Shown: piece by piece, positions 27,207-36,655 of the stretch
Numbering within the stretch: the stretch's first letter is position 1
Layout: every line of letters starts with the position of its first letter
Assembly: GCA_965220365.1 (NCBI GenBank)
Contig: OZ244823.1
Coordinates: 3,162,001 to 3,226,000 of the forward strand
Direction of reading: 5' to 3'
Length of the DNA stretch: 64,000 bases
From: Bin80 sp965220365
GTDB lineage: Bacteria; Bacteroidota; Rhodothermia; Rhodothermales; Bin80
Translations under genes and position numbers: made by a program
The notes under the pieces: generated by a model
What the model was told of the DNA's origin: nothing
What the model saw: the letters and a program-made list of their open reading frames with translations, nothing else
Database searches by the model: none

Positions 27207-29849
27207 ATGAATACTTCATACGCGTGGGGAAAATTCGACGACAAAACTTCTCGTTTTCATCGCCTTGAACACCACTGTGCCGATGTTGCCGCCTGTTTCC
27301 TAGAACTGTTGGCTGATCCGGTTTTGGAGAAACGTGTTGCCATCGCTTGTGGAATGAAACAGCTAGATTCTGTCACCCGCATGCGTCTTGCCTATGTTGC
27401 ATATTTGCACGATTTCGGAAAAGTCAACTGCGGTTTCCAGTTCAAGGTCAATCGTTCTCCAAAAATTCAAGGTCGAAAACCAAAAAAAGCTGGTCATATT
27501 GCTGAAGCACTCTTCTTGTCGCGCCACGCTGAGATGTACGACGCGCTAAATTTGGGTGAACTGGTTGATTGGGGACCAGGAATAGAACCACTTTTATTTG
27601 CTGCCCTTGCACATCACGGCAGACCTGCCTATACATCTAATCAGACAGGTACCGGTCCTATGGAGTTGTGGAAACCCATAGGAGATTATGATCCGGTTAC
27701 CGCCGCAAAAACTTTAGAAAAACGTGGCCGTCAATGGCTTGCAGAAGCTTTTGATAATGATGCTCCTCCGCTGCCGGAAAACCATGCATTAGCTCACTTA
27801 TTCTGTGGATTGATTACACTCGCAGATCAGATTGGATCTGACACGATTCATTTTCCACTAGAGTCTAAATCTGATCCAGATTACTGGACCGTTGCACAAA
27901 ATAGAGCTAGAGTTGCTGTGAAAGAGAAGCACTTTGCTCGGCGATTCTGGAGTAAAGATGACTCATCAACTGGCGTGAGTGTGCAAAAATTATTCGGATA
28001 TGATTCTCCCAGACCTCCCCAACAAATCGTCCAAGAAGCATCACTTGAAGATAGATTGTTGGTCCTTGAAAGCGAAACAGGATCTGGTAAAACCGAAGCT
28101 GCATTAATGAGGTTTGCCGCCCTTTGGGAAGCTGAAATCGTCGACGGACTCTACTTCGCACTTCCTACCCGTGCAGCAGCAAAACAAATACATCAGCGTG
28201 TCTCTGAGGCGCTCAAGAACCTTCTTCCTGAAGAAGCCAAGGTTGAAACCGTTCTGGCCGTTCCTGGCTACTTGAAGGCCGGAGAACACAGTGGAAAGCG
28301 CGATCTCGAAGATAAGTTTAGTGTCTACTGGGATGATGATCCAAACGAAGAGATCCGACTGGCTCGCTGGGCAGCCGAGCAAACTCGAACATATCTCAGT
28401 GCACCGGTTGCGGTTGGAACCATAGATCAGATATTGCTTGCCGGACTGCAGGTCAAATGGGCTCATCTGCGGGCTTCATCTGTTGCTCGCAGTCTACTCG
28501 TAGTTGATGAGGTTCATGCCAGCAGTTATTACATGTCCACACTTTTACGCAACATACTGCATGATCATTTAGAAATTGGTGGCCACGCATTCATTATGTC
28601 CGCCACACTTGGTGCAAATGCAAGGGATCAGTTCTTGCATAAATGCTCAAGACGTGGCCTTGATTTCAGTGTTGCTGCTGCATACCCGTATCCAGTACTC
28701 TCATCATCAAGGGACATAGCAGAATCTCCAAAGTGTTTAGCCATTAATTCTGTTGCAGCATCCAAGATCGTTGCCGTGGAGACCTCCGAGAACCTTGAAA
28801 ACCCATTCGCCATCGCTGAAACTGCTCTTGCAGCTGCTCAGGTAGGTGCACGCGTCCTGATCATCCGTAACACTGTGAATAGCGTGCAATCCGTTTTTGA
28901 TGCTCTATTGTCTAGCGGGCATCAAGATCTACTGCTAAGTGTCAGTGACCAGCCTACTCTTCATCACAGTAGATTCTCAGTCGAAGACCGTAAACTGTTA
29001 GACCATATCGTGGAACAGGAACTTGGGAAAAAATCCGTGCGCGATGGAGGCAAAATCATAATTGGTACACAAACTCTAGAGCAATCTCTAGATATTGATG
29101 CCGACTTCTTGATTAGTGACCTATGTCCTGTAGATGTGCTGCTACAACGTATCGGGCGACTTCATCGACACCACCGCAACGGCCGACCATCGCTCTATGA
29201 TGACCCAAAATGCTTAGTTCTGGTACCCGAATCTGGACTTGAAAGGGGGCTCAACGGAAAATTACTCAAATATGGAATGGGAACCTCAAAGTTTGGCGGT
29301 ATCTACGAAGACATTGTGGCACTTGAGTCTACAAGGCGCGCAATTGAAGAACTGAGTCCCTGGGTTGTACCATCAATGTGCAGAAAATTAGTGGAGGGAG
29401 CTACTCATAGGGAAGCCCTTCACTCACTAGCAAATCAACTTGGTGAGGCATGGAAAAATCATTTTAACGACATTACTGGTAAAGACCTCGCTGACGGCGG
29501 TGTCGCCCGACTTCATGCACTAAAGAGAACAGAACCTTTTGATGAGAACTTTATTTTCGTAAACCCTGAGGATCAGTTTCAATTAAGGACTCGCCTCGGA
29601 GAAAATGGAGTTCGTGTAAAGCTGAGGTCTCCAACTCTTGGTCCGTTTGGTAAACACGTTACGACTTTCAATTTACCCGCACATATGTTTGACCGATCTC
29701 GGCTTGTAGAGTTAGATGCCCGTACATTGGAATCCGCCACATTGGAAAATGTGTCTGGCAACAACTTCCTGCTAACCGTTGGGGATTTTCGGTTCGACTA
29801 TGGCCCCCACGGCGTCAGTAAACAGAATTCTATCAATAATTCGTACTGA
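27207..29849 (+). CDS. cas3: CRISPR-associated helicase/nuclease Cas3, type I
   Basis: Unwinds and degrades DNA marked by Cascade. It is 880 residues with the nuclease first. The HD domain has His22/His23 (RLEHHCADVA), His68-Asp69 (YLHDFGK) and AALAHHGRP. The SF2 helicase has Walker A ETGSGKTEA at about 290, the DEVH box near 433, SATLG near 464, and motif VI QRIGRLHRH near 646. A C-terminal Cas3-specific domain follows. It is transcribed away from cse1, whereas in E. coli both point the same way. Confidence 0.96.
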   Translation: MNTSYAWGKFDDKTSRFHRLEHHCADVAACFLELLADPVLEKRVAIACGMKQLDSVTRMRLAYVAYLHDFGKVNCGFQFKVNRSPKIQGRKPKKAGHIAEALFLSRHAEMYDALNLGELVDWGPGIEPLLFAALAHHGRPAYTSNQTGTGPMELWKPIGDYDPVTAAKTLEKRGRQWLAEAFDNDAPPLPENHALAHLFCGLITLADQIGSDTIHFPLESKSDPDYWTVAQNRARVAVKEKHFARRFWSKDDSSTGVSVQKLFGYDSPRPPQQIVQEASLEDRLLVLESETGSGKTEAALMRFAALWEAEIVDGLYFALPTRAAAKQIHQRVSEALKNLLPEEAKVETVLAVPGYLKAGEHSGKRDLEDKFSVYWDDDPNEEIRLARWAAEQTRTYLSAPVAVGTIDQILLAGLQVKWAHLRASSVARSLLVVDEVHASSYYMSTLLRNILHDHLEIGGHAFIMSATLGANARDQFLHKCSRRGLDFSVAAAYPYPVLSSSRDIAESPKCLAINSVAASKIVAVETSENLENPFAIAETALAAAQVGARVLIIRNTVNSVQSVFDALLSSGHQDLLLSVSDQPTLHHSRFSVEDRKLLDHIVEQELGKKSVRDGGKIIIGTQTLEQSLDIDADFLISDLCPVDVLLQRIGRLHRHHRNGRPSLYDDPKCLVLVPESGLERGLNGKLLKYGMGTSKFGGIYEDIVALESTRRAIEELSPWVVPSMCRKLVEGATHREALHSLANQLGEAWKNHFNDITGKDLADGGVARLHALKRTEPFDENFIFVNPEDQFQLRTRLGENGVRVKLRSPTLGPFGKHVTTFNLPAHMFDRSRLVELDARTLESATLENVSGNNFLLTVGDFRFDYGPHGVSKQNSINNSY

Positions 29850-30133
29850 TTCCATAGCGTTCTTACATCACCCCTTTTAACATGTATTCCAGTATGCATT
29901 ATAATGAGTATTGCTTTATTGGCCGGATCTATAGATGTTCAACACCTTAACAATAAGCTCTCTTGGTTCATGTACATGGTAGGGAAGCCATTGAGATAGG
30001 CTACTGGAATAGAAGGCTGACTGTATTGCCGGATAGCTTGGGCTCTCATCCTCAACGGATTCCCCGTAACTATGTACAACCCGAACCGGCTTTTGATTTA
30101 GCCTTTTAAAGTATACCAACGACTCCTAAGTGG
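29850..30133. other. intergenic, possible coding relic
   Basis: No supported gene. It contains the stretch resembling 15055-15110 (see the flank entry), open on the plus strand to a TAA near 30109 but without a credible start. Confidence 0.3.
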
Positions 30134-30796
30134 ATGCGGCGCCATTTTGATGGAGATCATTACACCTTGCGCCTTCTTGCCAGTATCCTAGTGGCACAGA
30201 TGCTGGTTTTGCTTTGCATAAAACTATGGCCCCTCCCCCTGATTCCAGGGCCTCTGGATATCATCTATTCCAATCCCGAGACGATCCAGATGGAAGAAAT
30301 TGTCACGACCCGCCAAACTCGACTTGCCCCACCTCCACCCCCACCCCTGCCCCCCGTGATCCGGCCGGAAGATATTATTCTGGAAGAAGATCTGACACTT
30401 GATTTTAATCCACTGACGGTAACAGGCCCCCCAATGGACGAAATTCCCACCGAGCCCGAGGGAATTCGATCAAGTGGTATTGCCGCCTCTGAGCCACCTA
30501 AACCAATTCGAATTGTTACGCCTGAATATCCTCGATCGGCACAACGGCGCAAAATACGCGCAGAAGTCGTGATCACACTGGTCGTAGATCAACGAGGGGA
30601 AGTTCGATCTCCACAAGTCCTTGAGCGATACCTGCTGAATGAAAGAGAGAATACGCGAACACTGGTAGATGAATTAGGGTATGGGCTGGAAGAAGCAGCA
30701 ATAAACGCCGCTATGCGATCCCTATTTCGCCCCGCAAGAAAAGAAGGAGCGGTCGTAGCCAGTAACCACAAGCTCACCTTCAAATTCGGAAACTAA
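30134..30796 (+). CDS. energy transducer TonB-like protein
   Basis: Transmits proton-motive force to outer-membrane receptors such as the two at 42622-48351. It is 220 residues. There is an N-terminal membrane anchor (LLASILVAQMLVLLCIKL, about 13-35), a proline-rich periplasmic linker (APPPPPPLPPVIRPED), and a C-terminal TonB domain (PKPIRIVTPEYPRSAQRRKIRAEVVI, then AAINAAMRSLFRPARKEG). The spacer is shorter than in E. coli TonB. No exbB or exbD is adjacent. Confidence 0.88.
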   Translation: MRRHFDGDHYTLRLLASILVAQMLVLLCIKLWPLPLIPGPLDIIYSNPETIQMEEIVTTRQTRLAPPPPPPLPPVIRPEDIILEEDLTLDFNPLTVTGPPMDEIPTEPEGIRSSGIAASEPPKPIRIVTPEYPRSAQRRKIRAEVVITLVVDQRGEVRSPQVLERYLLNERENTRTLVDELGYGLEEAAINAAMRSLFRPARKEGAVVASNHKLTFKFGN

Positions 30797-30807
30797 ATCT
30801 CAGGGTA

Positions 30808-30862
30808 GGTCTAATGAAAAGAGGGCGCATTTTTGTATCGTCCGACATCTTTTCATTAGACC
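30808..30862 (+). ncRNA. 15-bp perfect hairpin before the IS110 transposase (possible bridge RNA element or terminator)
   Basis: GGTCTAATGAAAAGA (30808-30822) and TCTTTTCATTAGACC (30848-30862) are perfect inverted copies around a 25-nt loop. They end 9 nt before the transposase ATG. IS110-type elements encode a structured bridge RNA in the non-coding end upstream of the transposase, so this could be part of it. It could also be a terminator for the TonB-like gene, but no T-run follows. Function is inference. Confidence 0.4.
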
Positions 30863-30871
30863 TTTGCAGTT

Positions 30872-31954
30872 ATGCACAAATCTGTTTATCTGGGGCTGGA
30901 TGCCCACTCTCCTACCTGCGTTTTGGCGGCAATGGATTCGGCGGGGCACTTGCTATCGACCAGGGAGTTCTCCACTTCGGAAGCTGCCCTGATTCATCAC
31001 ATCGATGGAATTGCCGCCCGCGAGAAGTACTTAGCGGTGGAGGAATCTTCACTTGCCGGTTGGATCGCCGGTGCGCTCCGCTCGCATGTGACCGAGCTGG
31101 TCGTCTGCGATCCTCGTCAAAATGCACGGATCAGTCGCAGCGGGAATAAGAATGACATGGAGGATGCCTACAAACTCTGTCGGTTGCTTCGAATGGGTGA
31201 ACTGAAGCCGGTTTATCACTCAGATGTATCGCACCGAATTGATTTTAAGATCGCGGTGCAGCAGTATTTATCTTTTCGGGAAGATCATGCCCGGGTAAAA
31301 AGGCAAATCAAAGCCAAGTACCAGCAGGCGGGACTGGTTCGTACGGCTGGCACCAAACTTTTCCATCCGACGCAGCGCCGTCATTATCTGGATCAACTGC
31401 CATCAGAAACTCGGCAGCAGATCATGGCGAATCTGTATACGAGTTTGGACGCGACGGGGGCCCTACGAGACAAGGCCCGTGCAGCCATGATCGAGTTGGG
31501 GCGGCGTTATCCGGAAATTTCATAATTTCAGCGGATGCCTGGCATTGGCGTTGTGGGGGCTCATGTGTTCAGTGCATTGATTCAGAACCCACACCGGTTT
31601 GCCACGAAGCAGCGCCTCTGGCGGTATTGCCGACTCGGGGTGATTGAACGTAGCAGTGCGGGAAAACCTTTGGCCTATAACCGTCTGGACCGTTCGGGAA
31701 GGGGGGCTCTGAAAGCCGTGAGTCATCAGTGTTATACGTCGGCGCTGCGCACCAAGGAGCCCAACGAAGTATCTCGTTTCTATGAAGCCTCTTTGCGGCG
31801 CACGGGAAATCCGCTGCATGCGCGGCTCAATACACAGCGCAAAGTACTGGTCGTACTTTGGACAATCTGGAAGAATAATGTAAGCTACCAACCCAACCTT
31901 TTTTCTCCACCACCTACATCCGCGGGGATCGCGCAGGCTGTGGAGAATCCATAG
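30872..31954 (+). pseudogene. IS110-family transposase interrupted by one in-frame stop
   Basis: The two halves are in the same frame, separated only by TAA at 31523-31525. The first half (217 residues) is the RuvC-like DEDD domain: Asp10 (YLGLDAH), Glu57/58 (AVEESS), and Asp95/Asp98 (NKNDMEDAYKL). The second half carries the Transposase_20 domain, FQRMPGIGVVGAHVFSALI, and ends near RKVLVVLWTIWKNN. Read through, it is 360 residues, the normal size. A point mutation of a sense codon explains the break. No terminal repeats are expected for this family, and I could not fix the element ends. Confidence 0.88.
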
Positions 31955-32291
31955 TGCTCTGCGACAAATGCTTGCGGATCCGGGTAGTCGGGATATGCTC
32001 CAGCGAGATTTTACGCTCCACAATGTGGAAGCTCGAGATTAGGATAGCAGCCCGGCCTTCTTGCCCCATAAGACATTAGAGCCCAAAGAAGGGACTCTCC
32101 AAAACGAGTATGGCAGCTGGATAGACGCTTGTTCAATCGTCTCGCTGATCCGCGTCCAAAGCAGATCGAAGCACCGCACAGAACTGGATTCCCAGAATAA
32201 TCTGCGGATTCATTCCCCTAGCTGTAGCGATGCGCCTGTAAAATTTCGTGCGTTTTGCAGGATGGGGGAACTACGCTTGAAACTTATCTTT
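31955..32291. other. intergenic after the transposase, no gene
   Basis: I see no credible gene. It must contain the right end of the IS110 element, but with no inverted repeats the boundary cannot be placed without an intact relative. Confidence 0.4.
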
Positions 32292-32480
32292 TCAAACGAG
32301 ATCTCGCCAACGAGCATCCTCTACCTCCTGCTCTTCTCCGAACTCATCCCGGTAGGTCTGTTCCAAAGGCTTTTTGCCGCGGTCTGGACGATCTATGCCT
32401 ACTACCCTGTAAATACGCCAGACTGCCCTCGCGATAAAATATCCAATCACCACAAGTAGAATACCCACCCCGAAATTCAT
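32292..32480 (-). CDS. small single-pass membrane protein, DUF4834-like
   Basis: A 62-residue protein: a hydrophobic N-terminal helix (FGVGILLVVIGYFIARAVWRIY), a basic stretch (RPDRGKK), then an acidic tail (EFGEEQEVEDARW). This 'one helix plus charged tail' pattern matches DUF4834-like proteins of Bacteroidota; function unknown. It lies downstream of folK in the same direction, with a 127-nt gap. Confidence 0.6.
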   Translation of the reverse strand: MNFGVGILLVVIGYFIARAVWRIYRVVGIDRPDRGKKPLEQTYRDEFGEEQEVEDARWRDLV

Positions 32481-32607
32481 TCAGTTGCACAACAGTTTGA
32501 AGTGGTCATGATATGCAACGCGGGCCTGCTTGCTCCCCGAAAAATCGGTACATATCCTTTCAGAAACATGGCGCCTGTTTTCCGAGATGCCGCACCATTA
32601 CTAACAT

Positions 32608-33153
32608 TTACCTTACAGCAAGCGCGCTCAATAAACTTTCCTTATCTGCACCGAGGAGCTCCCAAGGCATCTTGAACAGTCGGACATCATCTGTACATTG
32701 ATCTAGTGCTACCGCCACAGTGGTAGCAACCGGACTCGGAATGTAGCTGTCGGGAGCGAGATCATACCACGGTTGCAACACGAACCGCCGCTCTTGCAGC
32801 CTGGGATGCGGGAGTATAATTCGATCCGTATTGCATGTAGTTTGTCCCAGAGTAAGGATATCCAAATCCAGGGTTCTTGGGGCATAGGAGATCGATCGGC
32901 GGCGATTCGCTCTCTGCTCAATCTCCTGGCAAAAATCCAACAGGTCCTCAATCTCTAAATTCGTGTGTACCTCTACGACCGCATTCAAAAAGTCGGGGGA
33001 TTCATCGCCGGGATGAAGCGTATGGGCCGCGCCCTCATAAATCGGGGAACATCGCAGATGCAGATCTATCTTTCGTAAATCCGCTACCGCCTGCTGCAAC
33101 CGTGCTGATCGGTCCCCTAAATTCGATCCCAATGCGATATAAGCTGTTTGCAT
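32608..33153 (-). CDS. folK: 2-amino-4-hydroxy-6-hydroxymethyldihydropteridine pyrophosphokinase
   Basis: Transfers pyrophosphate to 6-hydroxymethyl-dihydropterin in folate synthesis. It has the ALGSNLGDR start and the signature block RRSISYAPRTLDLDIL, followed by LPHPRLQERRFVLQPW. It is 181 residues from the ATG at 33153; a GTG at 33156 would add one residue. The C-terminus is slightly longer than in E. coli. It lies 5 nt beyond the 3' end of the tRNA-Arg gene. Confidence 0.94.
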   Translation of the reverse strand: MQTAYIALGSNLGDRSARLQQAVADLRKIDLHLRCSPIYEGAAHTLHPGDESPDFLNAVVEVHTNLEIEDLLDFCQEIEQRANRRRSISYAPRTLDLDILTLGQTTCNTDRIILPHPRLQERRFVLQPWYDLAPDSYIPSPVATTVAVALDQCTDDVRLFKMPWELLGADKESLLSALAVR

Positions 33154-33158
33154 CACGG

Positions 33159-33231
33159 TACCCCCGCCAGGACTCGAACCCGGATATACGGCTTAGGAGG
33201 CCGTCGCTCTATCCTGTTGAGCTACAGGGGC
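33159..33231 (-). tRNA. tRNA-Arg (anticodon CCU)
   Basis: 73 nt, CCA not encoded. The acceptor stem GCCCCTG pairs with CGGGGGT (two wobble pairs). The anticodon stem ACGGC/GCCGT has loop CTCCTAA, giving anticodon CCT. The T arm is CCGGG-TTCGAGT-CCTGG. Its 5' part overlaps the last 39 nt of the rpe reading frame. Confidence 0.93.
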
Positions 33232-33882
33232 AGATGATTTGCGCAACGCGCCGATACGTTCCGATACAACTCCGCCAAAGACCGCACTTCCTGCTACCAC
33301 AACATCTGCACCATTTTCAACAATCTCGTGCACATTATCTGGGCCAACTCCTCCGTCTACTTCCAATAACACTTCCCCACGACTCTGATCAATCATTGAT
33401 CTAAGTTGACGTGTGCGCTGACTCGCTTCGGGCAAATAGGACTGGCCAGCGAATCCCGGATACACGGACATAATCATTGCCACGTCAATTTTATCAAGCC
33501 AGGGGCTTAATTGATCCAGGGAGGTATCCGGGTTCAGGGTTAATCCTGACTTGCATCCCAATGCACGAATTTTCTGAAGCGTAGGTCCGATCTCCTTGCA
33601 GGCCTCAATGTGAATGGTAATAATATCCGCTCCTGCCTTGGCAAAGTCCTCAACATACCGCTCGGGCTCTGTAATCATCAGGTGCGTATCCAAGACCACA
33701 CCGGTTCTTCGCTTCAGTGGCTCAAGCGCAGCAACCGCCAATGGGCCGAATGTCAGGTTCGGCACAAAATGGCCATCCATCACATCAATATGTAACCAAT
33801 CTGCCCCCGCATTCACCGCCTCTTCTGCATGGGACTCCAGCCTTGCAAAATCAGCAGAAAGAATTGATGGGGCAATCAACAT
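33193..33882 (-). CDS. rpe: ribulose-phosphate 3-epimerase
   Basis: Interconverts ribulose 5-phosphate and xylulose 5-phosphate. It is a TIM barrel with APSILSADFARL at the start, the metal/catalytic residues in HIDVMDGHFVPN and DTHLM, MSVYPGFAGQ, and LEVDGGVGPDN. It is 229 residues. The natural C-terminus should be near IGALRKSS; the last dozen codons (APVAQQDRATAS) are the tRNA-Arg gene read as protein. It starts 6 nt after the nuoH stop, at the tail of the nuo cluster. Confidence 0.94.
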   Translation of the reverse strand: MLIAPSILSADFARLESHAEEAVNAGADWLHIDVMDGHFVPNLTFGPLAVAALEPLKRRTGVVLDTHLMITEPERYVEDFAKAGADIITIHIEACKEIGPTLQKIRALGCKSGLTLNPDTSLDQLSPWLDKIDVAMIMSVYPGFAGQSYLPEASQRTRQLRSMIDQSRGEVLLEVDGGVGPDNVHEIVENGADVVVAGSAVFGGVVSERIGALRKSSAPVAQQDRATAS

Positions 33883-33888
33883 TTTATC

Positions 33889-34914
33889 TCACGAAAAAAT
33901 GGCGACGATGATGGCCATCAAAAGCACATTGACAAGTGCAACAGGCAGTAATACTTTCCAACCAATCTGCATCAGTTGGTTGTATTTGAAGCGGGGCAGG
34001 GTCCAGCGTACCCACAAAAACAGGAACCCAAAGAACGCAACCTTGACCAATAAACTCCCTACCTGCATCAGAGGCAGTAAGGTAGAGTCTTCAAGCCATG
34101 GCAAAGCCGCAAGTAACTGCGGTTCAAATGGGATCAGGTAGCCCCCAAAGAAGAGCGTAGCAATTACAAACGAGGCCACAAACCAATTCACATACTCAGC
34201 CAGAAAAAACATACCGAATTTCATCCCGCTGTACTCCGTATGATAGCCTCCCACCAACTCCTGCTCCGCCTCCGGTAAGTCAAACGGGGCACGATTCGTT
34301 TCTGCAAAAGCAGTGATGATAAACAGGACGGCACCAATGGGATTACGGAAAAAATTCCATCCCAAGATTGCGCCTCCCATTGCCTGATCCTCGACAATCT
34401 CCACGACACTGAGCGAACCGGCAGTAATCACGACGCTGGCCACAGCTAATCCCATTGAGAGCTCGTAAGAAATCATCTGCGCACTTGAGCGCAACCCACC
34501 AAGAAGTGAGAACTTGCTGTTACTGCTCCAACCAGCAAGCGTGACCCCATAGACCGACATACTCGTCAGCGCCAAGATGATCAGAACTCCCACTGCACTG
34601 TCCACAATGACAAAACCACGCGCATACGGAATTAGTGCCGGCACGGTCATCGCAATCACAACCATTACCACTGGGGCCAGTGAATGAACAAACCTACTTG
34701 CTCCCTCAGGAACGGTATCCTCCTTGAAGACCAGTTTGAATACGTCTGCGAACGGCTGAAAAAATCCTCCCGGCCCGACCCGGTTCGGACCCGGTCGATT
34801 TTGGATGAAAGCAGACACTTTCCGCTCGGCATAAACCAGACAGGATGCCGATATCAACATAACGTTGATGATCCCAAAGGCTACCAAGGCCAATAATCCT
34901 GGCGATAGATCCAT
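33889..34914 (-). CDS. nuoH: NADH-quinone oxidoreductase subunit H
   Basis: Membrane subunit of complex I that forms the quinone-binding site with NuoB and NuoD. It is 341 residues with eight or so hydrophobic helices. Conserved cytoplasmic loops are AERKVSAFIQNRPGPNRVGPGG and AETNRAPFDLPEAEQELVGGYHTEYSG. It is the last nuo gene here; nuoI-N are not in the window and rpe follows directly. Confidence 0.95.
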   Translation of the reverse strand: MDLSPGLLALVAFGIINVMLISASCLVYAERKVSAFIQNRPGPNRVGPGGFFQPFADVFKLVFKEDTVPEGASRFVHSLAPVVMVVIAMTVPALIPYARGFVIVDSAVGVLIILALTSMSVYGVTLAGWSSNSKFSLLGGLRSSAQMISYELSMGLAVASVVITAGSLSVVEIVEDQAMGGAILGWNFFRNPIGAVLFIITAFAETNRAPFDLPEAEQELVGGYHTEYSGMKFGMFFLAEYVNWFVASFVIATLFFGGYLIPFEPQLLAALPWLEDSTLLPLMQVGSLLVKVAFFGFLFLWVRWTLPRFKYNQLMQIGWKVLLPVALVNVLLMAIIVAIFS

Positions 34915-34920
34915 CCGCCC

Positions 34921-36648
34921 TTAACTGATAACCTCTGTCTCAATGAGTGGAAGGTTAATGCCATTTAGCCCCATTGCCTCATGGGTAGCTCCCGCAAACC
35001 CCGAGACGGTTTGGCTGATGTGCTGCATAATTTTTTTGGGACCTTGTGGATGAATTTCTGCGCCCAGCATCCTCGATATGATCGGAATCATTTCCCAACT
35101 GGGCTTACAGTCAATATAGCGAGATTCATTATGCCAGCGATCAAAAGGCGTACCATGCCGGTCAGCACGACTGAGCCCCATGTGCATCATGAGCGTCCGA
35201 TTGGTCCCCTTGATGGCTTTGGCAGGTATTACCCGCTGTGCACGCCCGGATTCATTGACAAAAGTCCCGATGGTCTCGGCAACCATCGCCGCAGGAAGTG
35301 CTACACTCGCCGCGGGAAGCGTTTGATTGGTCGTGTGATAGTGATGCAGGATGACCTCAATATCCGCTAACGATTCAATACTGCAAAGCCCTGAGGCAAC
35401 TGGATCATCCTCCAGAACATACAGAACCGAGACCTCTCCAGATTCAATCCGTGCACGCCAGAGTGGCAGATCAATCGGCAGCAATCCCAGACGCTCACAC
35501 CCCTGACTGTTTGGAGCCCGGTCATCTGTACAAAGCCAATCATCCCCATGTCCGGGCTCAATATGAGGGATATAGCCGGCAACCTGCCCCCCAACCGCAT
35601 CTGCGAGTTGCATCAACATCCAGTTATCCTCAACCGTCGCGTGGGCGGAAGCAATAAATACCGCACGCTCGCCTGCATTCCGCAAGATTTCCACAGCCCT
35701 CTGAAAAGATGCATCCCATGAGGATGAATCGGTCTCTCCAGCGATCGAAGGACCTGCTGGCCGATCTTCGTTAAAGCGGTGATAGGCCAAGCGATCCTCA
35801 TCGGGAAGCCAGAATTCATTGACATCCAGATTGGTACGTGGCGTAATCCGCAGCACCAAATTGTCCCGAACCCATAGATGACAATTAGACCCTTTCGCAT
35901 TGGTTGTCGTGATGGATGGGGTGCTGGCCATCTCCCAGATCCTCGCCTGAAATCGAAAATCAACAGAGGTCAGCGCACCAACCGGGCACAAATCAATCAC
36001 ATTCATAGAGTAGGGTTCATCAAACAAAATCCCTGGCGGCGTAATCGGGTAATTCTTTACCCCGCGTTCAATAATCGTGAGTTGCCCGCTTTTGGAAATT
36101 TCATCTGTGAAGCGCACACAACGTGTACAGTTGATGCAACGCTCCGCATCCAACACAACACGTGGACCAAGCTTGACTTTCTTCGGCTTATGAACCTTAC
36201 GAAATTCAAATCGCGATCCTTCCGGCCCGTACTTGTATGCCTGAATCTGGAGAGGGCAATGCCCTGCCTGATCACAGATCGGACAATCAAGTGGGTGATT
36301 AATAAGCAGGAGTTCCAAGGTATCGCGCTGCGCATCTGCAACCTTCTCACTGGAGCGTGCAGTATGAATGACCTGTCCGTCTGACAGGATATGGCTGCAA
36401 CTGGTCTGTAGCTTGGGGAAATACTGAATGACAGGCTCCCCCTTCTCATCCACCTGGATCTCACCCGTTTGCCGATCCCGCATCGGTGCCCCAATGTCTA
36501 CCAGACACTGCCGACAGTTTGCTGGTACTGACATGGACGGATGGTAACAAAAATGAGGGAGTTCAATGCCGTGATCCAGGCAAAACTGGAGCAAACCCGG
36601 CCGACCTTCAAATTCGTATTGCTTGCCGTCTATGATGACTTGGGGCAT
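34921..36648 (-). CDS. nuoG: NADH-quinone oxidoreductase subunit G
   Basis: Carries several Fe-S clusters of the complex I peripheral arm. From the ATG at 36648 it is 575 residues: a [2Fe-2S] ferredoxin domain with Cys34, Cys45, Cys48 and a later Cys in TSCSH; the His-Cys [4Fe-4S] motif HPLDCPICDQAGHC; then AERCINCTRCVRF with LCPVGAL. A short molybdopterin-oxidoreductase-like region follows. It is much shorter than E. coli NuoG (about 900 residues). A longer in-frame start at 36696 would run into the upstream gene and adds a non-family leader. Confidence 0.9.
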   Translation of the reverse strand: MPQVIIDGKQYEFEGRPGLLQFCLDHGIELPHFCYHPSMSVPANCRQCLVDIGAPMRDRQTGEIQVDEKGEPVIQYFPKLQTSCSHILSDGQVIHTARSSEKVADAQRDTLELLLINHPLDCPICDQAGHCPLQIQAYKYGPEGSRFEFRKVHKPKKVKLGPRVVLDAERCINCTRCVRFTDEISKSGQLTIIERGVKNYPITPPGILFDEPYSMNVIDLCPVGALTSVDFRFQARIWEMASTPSITTTNAKGSNCHLWVRDNLVLRITPRTNLDVNEFWLPDEDRLAYHRFNEDRPAGPSIAGETDSSSWDASFQRAVEILRNAGERAVFIASAHATVEDNWMLMQLADAVGGQVAGYIPHIEPGHGDDWLCTDDRAPNSQGCERLGLLPIDLPLWRARIESGEVSVLYVLEDDPVASGLCSIESLADIEVILHHYHTTNQTLPAASVALPAAMVAETIGTFVNESGRAQRVIPAKAIKGTNRTLMMHMGLSRADRHGTPFDRWHNESRYIDCKPSWEMIPIISRMLGAEIHPQGPKKIMQHISQTVSGFAGATHEAMGLNGINLPLIETEVIS

Positions 36649-36655
36649 GGAAAAT

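Noticed and set aside
32061..32459. A 132-codon plus-strand frame after the transposase
   Set aside because: It overlaps a more credible small membrane protein on the minus strand (32292-32480) and its composition is not protein-like.
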